A DNA stretch of 53,229 bases from Christensenella sp. UBA5327 (GCA_002411105.1 DHQX01000032.1:521-53749); one strand, 5' to 3'; shown: positions 15,067 through 23,345, counted from the stretch's first letter. Notes: a model not told the origin generated them from the sequence alone. Numbers and translations: made by a program.

Positions 15067-15338
15067 CGGCTCCCGTCCTCCCGGATGGTGACGTGGATCA
15101 TATCTCCCGGCCCTTTGCCGATCTGCTTCCTGATATCCTTGCGGATGCCGATGATATGCCCGGGCGTTCCCATGCGCACCAGCGACCCCTGGTAGGGGAC
15201 ACCATCAAAGGTGGCGATCACCTTGACCCGGCCCTTGCCAAACTCCGCCTTCACATCGTAGGGGAACTCAATATAGGCCCCGTCTATCCCCGGCACCGCC
15301 AGGATTTCGGCCTCAAAGGCATAGGTTTTGTCGTTCAT
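15063..15338 (-). CDS. DUF1905 family protein
   Basis: A 91-residue protein from ATG 15338 (AGGAGG seven bases upstream, start overlapping the previous stop in ATGA). The pattern AYIEFPYDVKAEFGKGRVKVIATFDGVPYQGSLVRMG and IGIRKDIRKQIGKGPGDMIHVTI is that of DUF1905, a small beta-barrel often fused or adjacent to YdeI/OmdA-like or DUF1801 proteins. This fits its partner at 15335. No biochemical function is known to me. Confidence 0.85.
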   Translation of the reverse strand: MNDKTYAFEAEILAVPGIDGAYIEFPYDVKAEFGKGRVKVIATFDGVPYQGSLVRMGTPGHIIGIRKDIRKQIGKGPGDMIHVTIREDGSR

Positions 15339-15676
15339 GCCCCTTCCTCCTGACGCACACACCAGGCCGTGATCTCACCCACCAACGCCAGGGGCAGCTC
15401 CTTGTCATTGGGCAATTGGATGGTGCCCTTGCTGTGCTTGAAATCATCCAATTCAGGCTCAAAGTGCGCCACCGCCTGAGCCCCGGGGTACAGGCCGATG
15501 TGATGCTTGGCCGGGGCAAAGTGGATGATGTTGCGCTTAAGCCTGAAGGTGGGCATGCCCCAGGAGATCTTCTCCTCAAACCCCGGGTTCACCTTTAGGA
15601 TGGCCTCACGCAAGGCGCGCAGCCGCGGCTGGATGGCCTCGGGCTGCTCAGAAATGTACTGTTCAATGGGGGTCAT
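15335..15676 (-). CDS. DUF1801 (YdhG-like) protein
   Basis: A 113-residue protein, first gene of a three-gene operon, starting at ATG 15676 after GGGAGGTG. ISEQPEAIQPRLRALREAILKVNPGFEEKISWGMPTF and the following IIHFAPAKHHIGLYP are hallmarks of the DUF1801 family, which has a frataxin-like fold (YdhG in Bacillus). An iron-chaperone role has been suggested for relatives, but that is family-level inference only. Co-transcribed with DUF1905 and an acetyltransferase. Confidence 0.85.
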   Translation of the reverse strand: MTPIEQYISEQPEAIQPRLRALREAILKVNPGFEEKISWGMPTFRLKRNIIHFAPAKHHIGLYPGAQAVAHFEPELDDFKHSKGTIQLPNDKELPLALVGEITAWCVRQEEGA

Positions 15677-15699
15677 GGCGTCACACCTCCCTTTTCCTC

Positions 15700-15729
15700 A
15701 GTATAAAAAAGACGGGCATCGCCCGTCAA
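15700..15729 (-). promoter_or_regulatory. Promoter of the DUF1801 operon, overlapping a terminator
   Basis: Minus-strand TTGACG (15724-15729), 18-base spacer, TATACT (15700-15705), about 25 bases before the start codon. The -35 lies in one arm of the upstream purine-permease terminator. Confidence 0.6.
15703..15727 (-). terminator. Terminator of the purine permease gene
   Basis: Minus-strand stem GACGGGC / GCCCGTC (15711-15727) with a three-base loop, followed by six T residues. It lies 24 bases after the permease stop codon. Confidence 0.8.
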
Positions 15730-15751
15730 GCAAGAGTAGCAACGCTGGTTT

Positions 15752-17110
15752 TTACAACAGCGCCAGCAGCACAAAGTTCAGGATAAACAGCACCGTTGAC
15801 ACCCACAGGATGGGGTGCACTTCCCTGGCCTTGCCCTTCACAGTTTTCACGATGCAGTAAAAGACGAAGCCAAAGGCGATGCCGTAGGAAATCGAGTAGC
15901 ACAGCGCCATGAAGATGCCGGAGAAGAACGCGGGCACCGCCTCTTCCAGGTCGGTCCACTCAATCTCTTTAAAGCTGGCCAGCATCATGATGCCCACGAT
16001 CACCAGCGCCGGTGCCGTGGCGGCAGAGGGAATGGCGGAAACAAAGGCAGACAGGAAGGCAGAGGCGATAAAGCACAGCGCCACCACCACACTGGTGAGC
16101 CCTGTGCGCCCACCCACGCCGATGCCTGCGGCACTTTCCACATAGGTGGTGGTGTTGCTGGTGCCCACCACAGCGCCGATGGAGGTGGCAATGGCATCGG
16201 CAAACAGCGCCTTGTCCATCTTGGAGGAGAAACCGGCGCTGTGCGCCATGTTATCCTCATCCTCCTGGGAGAAGATGCCGCTGCGCCGCCCGGTGCCGAT
16301 GAAGGTGCCGATGGTGTCAAAGGTATCAGAGAGGCTGAAGGCAAAAATGGTGATCAGCACCAGGGGCAGCTTGGTCATGTCGGTAAACAGGCTGGCCAAT
16401 CCCTCAGCAGTGAAGATGGCCCCAAAGGTGGTGGGCAATTGCGCCGCGGCTTCAGAAAAGCTCACCGTCTGGCCCAGCTTTGTAACGCCCAGGGGGATGC
16501 CAATGAGGGCGGTGACGATGATGGAGATCAGGATCGCCCCTTTCACCTTCATCACCGAGAGGATGATAATCAGCGCCAGGCCAATCAGGAACACCCACAG
16601 CACGGGCTGGTTCAAGGCGGGCAATGAGGGCACACCCGCGCCAAAGTTGATAATGCCCACGTTGAGAAGCCCAATGTAGGCGATGAATACGCCGATGCCG
16701 CCGGAGATGGCGTGCTGCAGGCTCTGGGGGATAGCCCGGATGATGTGCTTGCGCACCTTGGTGACGGTGATGAGGATGTTGATCACCCCGCACAGGAACA
16801 CCATGGACAGCGCCTGCTGCCAGGTGAACTTCAGCGTAAAGCACACCGTGAACACGAAAAAGGCGTTCAGCCCCATGCCGGGCGCCTGGGCGTAGGGCAC
16901 GTTGGCAAAAAGCCCCATCACCAGGGTGCCGATGACCGCCGCGATGATGGTGGCCAGGAACACCGCCCCCCAAGGCATGCCCGCCTGGGACAGGATGGCG
17001 GGGTTGACGGCGATGATATACGCCATGGCGAAAAAGGTGGTCAGCCCCGCGATGACCTCCGTGGTGGCTTTGGTTCCGTTGGCCTTCAGGTGAAACATCC
17101 TCTCCAACAT
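15752..17110 (-). CDS. pbuG: NCS2/AzgA-type purine permease (hypoxanthine/guanine)
   Basis: Proton-coupled nucleobase importer in the cytoplasmic membrane, about 452 residues with 13-14 helices. The AzgA branch is shown by EVIAGLTTFFAMAYIIAVNPAILSQAGMP, PGMGLNAFFVFTV, FSLSDTFDTIGTFIGTGRRSG, and ADAIATSIGAVVGTSNTTTYVESAAGIGVGGRTGLTSVVV. The start at 17110 is chosen because AAGGAGA precedes it by eight bases. The leader is only about 40 bases, too short for a purine riboswitch. It is divergent from the envelope operon at 17310. Substrate among purines cannot be fixed by eye; the symbol follows the closest known family member. Confidence 0.93.
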   Translation of the reverse strand: MLERMFHLKANGTKATTEVIAGLTTFFAMAYIIAVNPAILSQAGMPWGAVFLATIIAAVIGTLVMGLFANVPYAQAPGMGLNAFFVFTVCFTLKFTWQQALSMVFLCGVINILITVTKVRKHIIRAIPQSLQHAISGGIGVFIAYIGLLNVGIINFGAGVPSLPALNQPVLWVFLIGLALIIILSVMKVKGAILISIIVTALIGIPLGVTKLGQTVSFSEAAAQLPTTFGAIFTAEGLASLFTDMTKLPLVLITIFAFSLSDTFDTIGTFIGTGRRSGIFSQEDEDNMAHSAGFSSKMDKALFADAIATSIGAVVGTSNTTTYVESAAGIGVGGRTGLTSVVVALCFIASAFLSAFVSAIPSAATAPALVIVGIMMLASFKEIEWTDLEEAVPAFFSGIFMALCYSISYGIAFGFVFYCIVKTVKGKAREVHPILWVSTVLFILNFVLLALL

Positions 17111-17152
17111 CTGGCTTGTCTCCTTTGCGAACTGCGTTTTATAACCGGGGGC

Positions 17153-17181
17153 ATTATAGCGCATGGGCGGGGTTCTGTCAT
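17153..17181 (-). promoter_or_regulatory. Promoter of the purine permease
   Basis: Minus-strand ATGACA (17176-17181), 17-base spacer, TATAAT (17153-17158). Close to consensus. Confidence 0.7.
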
Positions 17182-17249
17182 TGGTTTTTCGAATATTTCG
17201 GAAGTTCTCTCATAAAACGTTCGCATATTTGAGCACAGACCCGGTTAGA

Positions 17250-17278
17250 TTGAGCACAATCGGCTGGCATGCTATAAT
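17250..17278 (+). promoter_or_regulatory. Promoter of the envelope operon
   Basis: TTGAGC (17250-17255), 17-base spacer, extended -10 TGCTATAAT (17270-17278). The -35 lies within the second copy of the direct repeat TTGAGCACA (17229 and 17250, 21 bases apart), a possible operator. Confidence 0.75.
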
Positions 17279-17309
17279 CTATCCACCAATCAAATCAGGA
17301 GGCAGCATT

Positions 17310-19415
17310 TTGCAAGCAGCGGATACACGGGGCGAGCCCCTCATCAGGCGGGACTGGAACCCGCCGGGCATCGCCTCCTTCTATACGCTGTTTGGCTATC
17401 TGTATTGCATGCTGGCCTCCTCCGCCCTGGCGCTTCACCCGGTGGTGGGCGGCGCGCTCTACCTGGTGGGCCAGGTGACCATTCTGGCAACCCATACCCT
17501 CAAGCCGGACCGGCGCATGTACCTGCCCCGTTCCCAGCGGGTCACCAGCCTGATTCTGGGCGTATGCTGCGGGCTATTGGCCTTTGGGCTGCTCCTCATC
17601 TATCCGCTGGCGGTTGATCTGCCGGTGATCTGGCTGATGTTCGCCATTGCCACCTTGGTTCATTTGATGGACCGCCTCGCCAGCCGCATGTACCTCTCCG
17701 GCCTCAGGCGCGGCCATGACCGGGTGCGCCGGGTGGTGCGCCTGGTGGAAACCATGCTGGGGTTCATCGCTATCGCAGCTGTGGTGTTCTTCCTGAGCCG
17801 TCCCCCCCAGGCCGCCTGGTACTTGCTGGGGGGCTATGCCTTGTGCTGCCTGCTGCGGGCGATCAACCTGCTGCGCACCGAAGAAGCGCCGCTGGAAAAA
17901 GCGTCGGACACCCCTCAGGAGGTGCAAGCCTTCCTCTCCCAGGAGGAGCGGGTGGCCCAGGTCAACACCTACAAAAGCTACCGTGCCATCATGCTCATCA
18001 CCATGACCGCCTTGCAGGTGACGATGCTGCTGGTGTACACCTTCATCGGCACCCGGGAAGCGGGGCTGATCGCCAGCATGCTCATCGCGCTGCTGTGCAC
18101 CACGCTGTCCCAGTGGGCCACCAAATGGATGCTGCGCAACCGCGCCCAAAAGCGGCCGGGCACGGAGCCTGCCACGGTGCTTTTGATCGGCCTGGCGGTG
18201 TGGCTGTTGAGCCTGGCAGCCTTTGCCCGCTACGGCATTGACAGCCGCATGGTCTGGAGCTATCTGGCGCTGGCATTTAGCACCGCCGGGGTCACCATGG
18301 CAACGGTGAGCCTGCACGCCCTGGAGAGCGATATGCGCCGGGTGGTGCAGTTTGCCACCGGCGAGAAACCGGGCCGCGCAGTGGAGATGGCCCATGTGGC
18401 CCTGGCTGAAAACGCCGCCCTCATCGGCGAAATGCTGGTGCTTTTGGGGCTGATGGGCATCACCCTGTTTTCCCAGGGGGCTTTCCAGGCCGACCGCATC
18501 ACCTTAAGCGCCCAACCGCTTTTGCTGGTGCCCGCCCTGGCCCTGGTGGTGGCCGCCTTTCTGGCCGCCTTCCGCTTCCCCCTGGACCGTCGCCTGGCGG
18601 GCAAGCTGCGTGCGTTTCTGCAGCTTCAGGAAAACGGGGAAACCAACCTCCCGCTTCAAAAGCAGCTGGAGGACACCGTGGTCAAGGTGCACCACAAGCG
18701 CTATGGCATCAAGCTGGTCATCCTCATCCTGCGCCCGCTGTTTTATGTGAAGGTGATCGGCAAAGAGAAGGTACACCACACCCCCGGGGTGAGCACGGTG
18801 TTCACCTGCAACCACGGGGAGATCTATGGCCCGGTGGTCACCAACCTGTATATCCCCTTCTCCTTCAGGCCCTGGGTGATTGACGAGATTGCGGAGCCGG
18901 ACACCACGGCTTGGTACCTCTATCAAAACACCGTCAGCCGCCAGCGCTGGATCCCCCCGCGGCTAAGGCTTCCGGCCGCCAAACTGGTGATGGTGTTCCT
19001 CGCCTGGGTGATGCGCTCCCTCAACAGCATCACCGTATACCGGGATAACCCCCGGGATCTGGTCAAGACCTTCCGGGAGACCGCCAGCGCCATGGAGGCT
19101 GGGGACAACATCCTGCTCTTCCCCGAAAACCCCAACGATGAGAGCCTTGAAAAGGCCGGCTACCTGCAGGAGGGCGTGGGCGAGTTCTTCACCGGCTTTA
19201 CCCTGATCGCCCAGATTTATCACCAGAAAACCGGGAAATGCGCCCAGTTTGTGCCGCTGTTTGCCGACAAAAAGCGCCGCACCCTCACCTTTGGTGAGCC
19301 GGTCTTCTATAACCCGGCCAACCAGCCCCAGGCGGAAAAGCAGCGCATCGCCGACCATCTGCGCGCTGAGATGCTCATGATGGCGGGCCTTGGGGAGGAG
19401 GAAACCACGGCATGA
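17310..19415 (+). CDS. Polytopic membrane protein with C-terminal PlsC-like acyltransferase domain
   Basis: About 701 residues. Start TTG 17310 is chosen because AGGAGG at 17297-17302 precedes it by seven bases. The first ~470 residues hold ten or more membrane helices separated by short basic loops. The C-terminal ~220 residues follow the PlsC/LPLAT plan: TCNHGEIYGP (block I), SITVYRDN (II), LLFPEN at about 602-607 (III), and AQFVPLFAD (IV). The catalytic NHx4D is altered: His502 is kept but the Asp position is Gly, and FPEG reads FPEN. It may transfer an unusual acyl group, act through another residue, or be a non-catalytic lipid-binding domain. First gene of a five-gene operon with a GT-C-like protein and GtrA, which suggests lipid or glycan modification of the envelope. 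Confidence 0.8.
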   Translation: MQAADTRGEPLIRRDWNPPGIASFYTLFGYLYCMLASSALALHPVVGGALYLVGQVTILATHTLKPDRRMYLPRSQRVTSLILGVCCGLLAFGLLLIYPLAVDLPVIWLMFAIATLVHLMDRLASRMYLSGLRRGHDRVRRVVRLVETMLGFIAIAAVVFFLSRPPQAAWYLLGGYALCCLLRAINLLRTEEAPLEKASDTPQEVQAFLSQEERVAQVNTYKSYRAIMLITMTALQVTMLLVYTFIGTREAGLIASMLIALLCTTLSQWATKWMLRNRAQKRPGTEPATVLLIGLAVWLLSLAAFARYGIDSRMVWSYLALAFSTAGVTMATVSLHALESDMRRVVQFATGEKPGRAVEMAHVALAENAALIGEMLVLLGLMGITLFSQGAFQADRITLSAQPLLLVPALALVVAAFLAAFRFPLDRRLAGKLRAFLQLQENGETNLPLQKQLEDTVVKVHHKRYGIKLVILILRPLFYVKVIGKEKVHHTPGVSTVFTCNHGEIYGPVVTNLYIPFSFRPWVIDEIAEPDTTAWYLYQNTVSRQRWIPPRLRLPAAKLVMVFLAWVMRSLNSITVYRDNPRDLVKTFRETASAMEAGDNILLFPENPNDESLEKAGYLQEGVGEFFTGFTLIAQIYHQKTGKCAQFVPLFADKKRRTLTFGEPVFYNPANQPQAEKQRIADHLRAEMLMMAGLGEEETTA

Positions 19416-21355
19416 CCGGCGTGTTGTTTCTGTTCATCTATCTGGCGGCGGGCGTTTTCATCATCCGCTTCCTGCTGCCCCGGCAGGGGTTCATCACCCG
19501 GGTGTGGCTGGGGCTTAGCCTGGGCATGTTTCTTCTCATGTGGCTGCCAGCGCTGGTGGCCTTTTTGCGGCCTTTTGACGCCGCCAGCCAGTGGCTGTCG
19601 CTGCTTATCCTGGGGGCCCTTTCAGGCGCCGCCTGGCTGGCCCGGTCAAAGGCCGATGCCGCCAGGTTTTCAGAAGGTGACAGGCGGACCCTGCGCCTTC
19701 TTGTGCTCTTTGCCCTGCCCATGAGCCTGCTGGGCGCTTATTTGCAATACACCCATGTGCTCCGCCCGGTGGAGGGCGCCCTGCATGTGGGCCAGGCCAC
19801 CTATGGAGACTTGCCGCTGCACCTGGGGATCGCCACCTCTTTACAGGGCAGGACCCTTCCGGCTGATTACAGCATCCTGCCGGGAACGCTGCTGGCCTAT
19901 CCCTTCCTGGTGGACAGCCTGGCCACCAGTTTCCTCACCCTGGGATGGAGCCTGCGCCACGCCATGATCGTCCCGGGCAGCATCCTGATGACGCTGGTGT
20001 TTTCGGGCTACCTGATCCTGGCACTCAGGGCCTGCGCCAGCCGCCGCGCAGCCGCCCTGGCCTTCCTGTTTGTGTTTTTAAACGGCGGGCTGGGCTTCCT
20101 GTACGCCTTTGACATGGCGGGGGTCAGCCTGGGCAGCGCCGGGCAAAACCAATTGCAGCAGGGGGCATGGATTGAGCGGCTCCAAAACATCATCACTGGC
20201 TGGTACCAGACCCCGGCCAACCATGCGGAGTTTACCACCTACAACCTCAGGTGGAGCAACATCATAGCCGACATGCTCCTCCCCCAGCGCACCTTCCTGG
20301 CGGGCTGGGCGGTGCTCTTGCCCGCGCTCTATCTGGTGATTGACGGCATGAAGGATGGGGATGCCTCCCTGAGGCGCTGGGCGCTGCTGGGGGTTTTGGC
20401 GGGCGGCCTGCCCCTTATCCACACCCACTCCTTTGTGGCGCTGGCGCTGTGCTCTGCCGCCTGGTTCCTGCGCAACCTCTTCAGAAAAAAGCCTGCCAAG
20501 CCCTGGCTGGTCTATGGCCTGACCGCGGCCCTGCTGGCCCTGCCCCAGCTGATCGCCTTCACCTTCCGCCAGTCCGGCCAGGAGGGCTTTCTCAGGCTGC
20601 ATTTCAACTGGGTGAACAACCTCAACGGCGCGGGGCTTCAGGATGGCTACCTGTGGTTTTACCTGAAAAACATCGGGCTGCCGCTGCTGCTGGTGATTTT
20701 TTCCCTGTTTGAGAAAAACCCGTGGCACAAGCAGCTCCTGCTGGGAGCGCTCATCATCTGGCTGCCCGCCGAAATCGTGCTGTTTCAGCCCAATGCCTAT
20801 GACAACAACAAGCTGCTGTATGTGGCCTGGGCGCTGATGGCCATCCCGGCGGCGGACTATGGGGTGCTGAGCTTTAACCGCTTAAAGGGAGTGCCCGCCC
20901 GGCCGCTGATGGCGGCGCTGGCGGCAGTGTTAATGTTTTTAACCGGCACCCTGGCCCTCATCCGGGAGGCGGTAAGCGACTATTCCATGTTCTCCCCCGA
21001 GGACGTGGCCCTGGCCCAGTATGTAGAGGACAACACCCCCAAAAACAGCCGGGTGATGACCGGATTTCAGCACATCAATCCGGTCGCCTCCCTCGCCGGG
21101 CGCGAAATCGTGGTGGGGCCTGACCTGTGGCTGTACTACCATGGCTTTGACACCCAGGCGCGCCAGCAGGCGCTCAGGGCCTTTTATGCTGACCCGACCA
21201 ACAACCGGGATGTGCCCGCCCGCTACGGGGCGGACTATGTGCTCCTGGGCCCCCAGGAACGCTTGCTGGGCGGCAGCAAGCCCGCCCTTGATGGGCTGTA
21301 TGAAGCGGTGTATGATCAGGCTGGCTACACCCTCTACCGGGTGCCGGAGGGCTGA
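19412..21355 (+). CDS. Putative GT-C-type membrane glycosyltransferase
   Basis: A 647-residue protein overlapping the previous gene in ATGA. It has about twelve membrane helices and a short soluble C terminus (from about 535: EDVALAQYVEDNTPKNSRVMTG, then a segment ending near VLLGPQERLLGG). After the first helices comes ATYGDLPLHLGIATSL with Asp133 and His137, resembling the acidic first-loop motif of GT-C enzymes that use polyprenyl-phosphate sugars. Another conserved-looking stretch is LLPQRTFLAGW. The C-terminal part, which mentions intact GADYVLL, resembles those of YfhO/DUF2298-like proteins. Glycosyl transfer to a cell-envelope polymer is inferred from fold and operon. Donor and acceptor are unknown. 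Confidence 0.65.
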   Translation: MTGVLFLFIYLAAGVFIIRFLLPRQGFITRVWLGLSLGMFLLMWLPALVAFLRPFDAASQWLSLLILGALSGAAWLARSKADAARFSEGDRRTLRLLVLFALPMSLLGAYLQYTHVLRPVEGALHVGQATYGDLPLHLGIATSLQGRTLPADYSILPGTLLAYPFLVDSLATSFLTLGWSLRHAMIVPGSILMTLVFSGYLILALRACASRRAAALAFLFVFLNGGLGFLYAFDMAGVSLGSAGQNQLQQGAWIERLQNIITGWYQTPANHAEFTTYNLRWSNIIADMLLPQRTFLAGWAVLLPALYLVIDGMKDGDASLRRWALLGVLAGGLPLIHTHSFVALALCSAAWFLRNLFRKKPAKPWLVYGLTAALLALPQLIAFTFRQSGQEGFLRLHFNWVNNLNGAGLQDGYLWFYLKNIGLPLLLVIFSLFEKNPWHKQLLLGALIIWLPAEIVLFQPNAYDNNKLLYVAWALMAIPAADYGVLSFNRLKGVPARPLMAALAAVLMFLTGTLALIREAVSDYSMFSPEDVALAQYVEDNTPKNSRVMTGFQHINPVASLAGREIVVGPDLWLYYHGFDTQARQQALRAFYADPTNNRDVPARYGADYVLLGPQERLLGGSKPALDGLYEAVYDQAGYTLYRVPEG

Positions 21356-21356
21356 C

Positions 21357-21617
21357 ATGGTACGCCGATTTCTTGAGTATTCCCTGCGCTATCACCGCCC
21401 CATCAAGGCGGTGTGGCTGGAGGAGGGAAAGATGGCCTCCGGCAACCTCACTGTGCTCACCCTGGCTGAGGACAGCTTCACCTTCGTCACCAGCCGCGCC
21501 AAAAAAACGCCCCGGGAGATGGCGCTTGACGACCTGCTCTCTGCCGCCTACGCCCGGGGGGACGATGGGGACACGCTAAAAAACACAGAACGGATGAAAG
21601 ATGAAAAAACTGATTGA
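21357..21617 (+). CDS. Small unknown protein in envelope operon
   Basis: An 86-residue soluble, mostly polar protein, starting at ATG 21357 with GGAGG six bases upstream and one base after the preceding stop. The core YHRPIKAVWLEEGKMASGNLTVLTLAEDSFTFVTS looks like two or three beta strands, and the end (ALDDLLSAAYARGDDG) like a helix plus an acidic tail. Similar short proteins with a PIKxxxLE...ARGDDG pattern occur in Clostridia, but I know of no function. The end overlaps the gtrA-like start by 17 bases, so translation is coupled. Confidence 0.7.
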   Translation: MVRRFLEYSLRYHRPIKAVWLEEGKMASGNLTVLTLAEDSFTFVTSRAKKTPREMALDDLLSAAYARGDDGDTLKNTERMKDEKTD

Positions 21618-22089
21618 ACGCATCAACGCCCTGGCCCAGGAGAAGCCGCGCCTGTATGAAGCCCTGGCCTACCTGGTCTTTGGCGTCCTCACCACCCTGG
21701 TCAACTGGCTGGTCTACCTGATTCTGACCACCGTGTTGAACCTGAAGGGCTATCCCCAGGGCAGCGGCAGCTATGTGCTCATCGCCAACATCGCCAACAT
21801 CACCGCCTGGATATTAAGCGTGGTTTTCGCCTACCTCACCAACCGCCGCTATGTTTTTAAAAGCAAGGCTCAAAAGGGGCAGATGTTAAAGGAGTTCTGG
21901 CTCTTCGTCTCCGCCCGGGCCCTGGGCTATGTGCTCTTTGACCTGTTGCTGTTCAGCCTCTTCCTCACCTTCATGGCTGACCGCCCGGCAAAACTCATCA
22001 TGAACGTGCTGGTCGTCATCTTCAACTACCTGGCCAGCCGTTTTGTCATCTTCTCAAAAAAAGAAAAGACCGGGGAGGAAAAGACCTGA
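21601..22089 (+). CDS. GtrA-family membrane protein
   Basis: A 162-residue protein with four membrane helices. GtrA features are ALAYLVFGVLTTLVNWLVYL, NIANITAWILSVVFAYLTNRRYVFKS, and LIMNVLVVIFNYLASRFVIF. Members are thought to move or present polyprenyl-phosphate-linked sugars across the membrane for envelope glycosylation, which fits the GT-C-like gene two positions upstream. The ATG at 21601 lies inside the end of the preceding gene and has only a weak ribosome binding site, so it probably depends on coupling. Confidence 0.88.
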   Translation: MKKLIERINALAQEKPRLYEALAYLVFGVLTTLVNWLVYLILTTVLNLKGYPQGSGSYVLIANIANITAWILSVVFAYLTNRRYVFKSKAQKGQMLKEFWLFVSARALGYVLFDLLLFSLFLTFMADRPAKLIMNVLVVIFNYLASRFVIFSKKEKTGEEKT

Positions 22090-22442
22090 TGGAGTTCATC
22101 CAGCACAGGGGCAGGCCCGTTGCGCTGCTGACACTGCAGGACCTGAGCGCCGAGGAACACGCCCTGGCTGCCCTCATCGATGAGGCCATCGAAAAGGGTT
22201 GCTCCGCCTTCATCCTGCCCAGCGAGGTTGTGAAGCGCGGCCTGTCCCTGCTCAAGGGCGGGCTGATCGATGCCCTGCGCCAGCGCTTCACCAACACGCA
22301 GTTCAAGGCGGTTATCGCGGGCCCCCTTCCCCCCTTGTCCGGCCTGGCTGTCAAAAGCCTGGTGAAGGCCTATGGGGTGGGGGATTCGGTGTTTTTCGCG
22401 GACAATGTGGAGGATGCGCTGGATAGGCTGGCGAGCGCATAA
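22089..22442 (+). CDS. DUF4180-like protein
   Basis: A 117-residue soluble protein whose ATG overlaps the gtrA-like stop (TGATG). The order AFILPSEVV, FTNTQFKAVIAGPLPP, SLVKAYGVGDSVFFADNVEDALDRLA resembles DUF4180, where a similar FVNYxxKLAIVG and terminal xxFxxxxEEALxxL are found. DUF4180 has no known activity. It is the last gene of the operon, followed directly by a terminator. Its link with glycan export genes is unusual and unexplained. Confidence 0.65.
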   Translation: MEFIQHRGRPVALLTLQDLSAEEHALAALIDEAIEKGCSAFILPSEVVKRGLSLLKGGLIDALRQRFTNTQFKAVIAGPLPPLSGLAVKSLVKAYGVGDSVFFADNVEDALDRLASA

Positions 22443-22443
22443 A

Positions 22444-22474
22444 AAAACGCGGCTGGACTGACCGGCCGCGTTTT
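22444..22474. terminator. Bidirectional terminator after the envelope operon
   Basis: Ten-base stem AAAACGCGGC (22444-22453) / GCCGCGTTTT (22465-22474), A-rich on one side and T-rich on the other. It also serves the convergent peptidase gene. Confidence 0.85.
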
Positions 22475-22488
22475 CATTTCCCAAAGCT

Positions 22489-23178
22489 TCAATCCCGCCT
22501 GCTGGATACACCTCTGGACAGCAGGAGCAGCCGGAGCAGCTGCAGCAATGCGCCGATAGCACTGGCCATATAGGTCATGGCGGCAGCATTGAGCACCTTG
22601 CGGACTCCCTTTTCCTCCTCCTGGGTAATCAGGCCAGAGCCGTTTAGCATCTGGACAGCGCGCCTGGAGGCATTGAACTCCACCGGCAGGGTGACCAGGG
22701 CGAAAATCACCGTCAGGGCAAACAGCGCGATGCCCGCTGTCACCAGCGGCCGCCAGGACATGATCAGGCCCAGGATGAAAATGGGCATGCTGAGCATGGA
22801 GCCAAAGTTCACCACCGGCACCACCAGGGTGCGCAAGGAAAGGGCAGCATAGCCCTCTTTTTTCTGCATGGCGTGGCCCGCCTCATGGGCGGCGATGCCA
22901 AGGGCCGCGATGCTGGCAGAGTTGTACACCCCTTCTGACAGGCTGAGCACCTGGCTGCGGGGGTCATAGTGGTCTGTCAGGGTGCCGCTGCCAGGCGCTA
23001 CGGAAACCTCACTGTTGCCGTTGTCATACAGCATTTTTTGCGCCGCCTGGTAGGCCGGGACGCCCGCCTGGGTGCGGATTTTGGAGTATTTATTGTAGGC
23101 GCTCTTCATCCAGCCCTGGGCGAGAAGCGCCAGCAGCAGGGCAGGGATGAGCAGCAGCATTGTGGAATCATAAAACAT
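22489..23178 (-). CDS. YugP-type neutral zinc metallopeptidase
   Basis: A 229-residue membrane-associated zinc peptidase of the DUF2324/YugP family. Membrane helices are at about 5-22, 120-140, 145-170 and 205-222. The zinc motif HEAGH (His98, Glu99, His102) is in IAALGIAAHEAGHAMQKKEGYAAL, and TLPVEFNASRRAVQML later may supply the third ligand Glu. Start ATG 23178 follows AGGAGGGAAG. The family is common in Bacillota and its substrates are poorly defined. Single-gene unit with its own extended -10 promoter. Confidence 0.92.
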   Translation of the reverse strand: MFYDSTMLLLIPALLLALLAQGWMKSAYNKYSKIRTQAGVPAYQAAQKMLYDNGNSEVSVAPGSGTLTDHYDPRSQVLSLSEGVYNSASIAALGIAAHEAGHAMQKKEGYAALSLRTLVVPVVNFGSMLSMPIFILGLIMSWRPLVTAGIALFALTVIFALVTLPVEFNASRRAVQMLNGSGLITQEEEKGVRKVLNAAAMTYMASAIGALLQLLRLLLLSRGVSSRRD

Positions 23179-23237
23179 GGGCTTCCCTCCTTTGTCGCTG
23201 ACCAGGCTTGCGCGCATGCGCCAACCCGGCTACCATG

Positions 23238-23246
23238 ATTATACCA
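23238..23246 (-). promoter_or_regulatory. Extended -10 promoter of the yugP-like gene
   Basis: Minus-strand TGGTATAAT, 60 bases upstream of the start. No clear -35. Confidence 0.5.
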
Positions 23247-23345
23247 CAGCCGCATGGCTCCGGAATATCAGCGCATCTTTTCGCCATCAGCTCCGTATAC
23301 AGGATAGAAAGCTGCTTTCACCCCCCTTTGAAAGGAGGACGCCCC

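Noticed and set aside
17111..17160. Purine riboswitch upstream of the permease
   Set aside because: The leader between the -10 element and the start is only about 40 bases, and no aptamer-like junction is visible.
23250..23345. Autoregulated ECF promoter for the sigma factor at 23346
   Set aside because: CGTATA at 23294-23299 looks like an ECF -10, but no matching -35 is found at the required distance.
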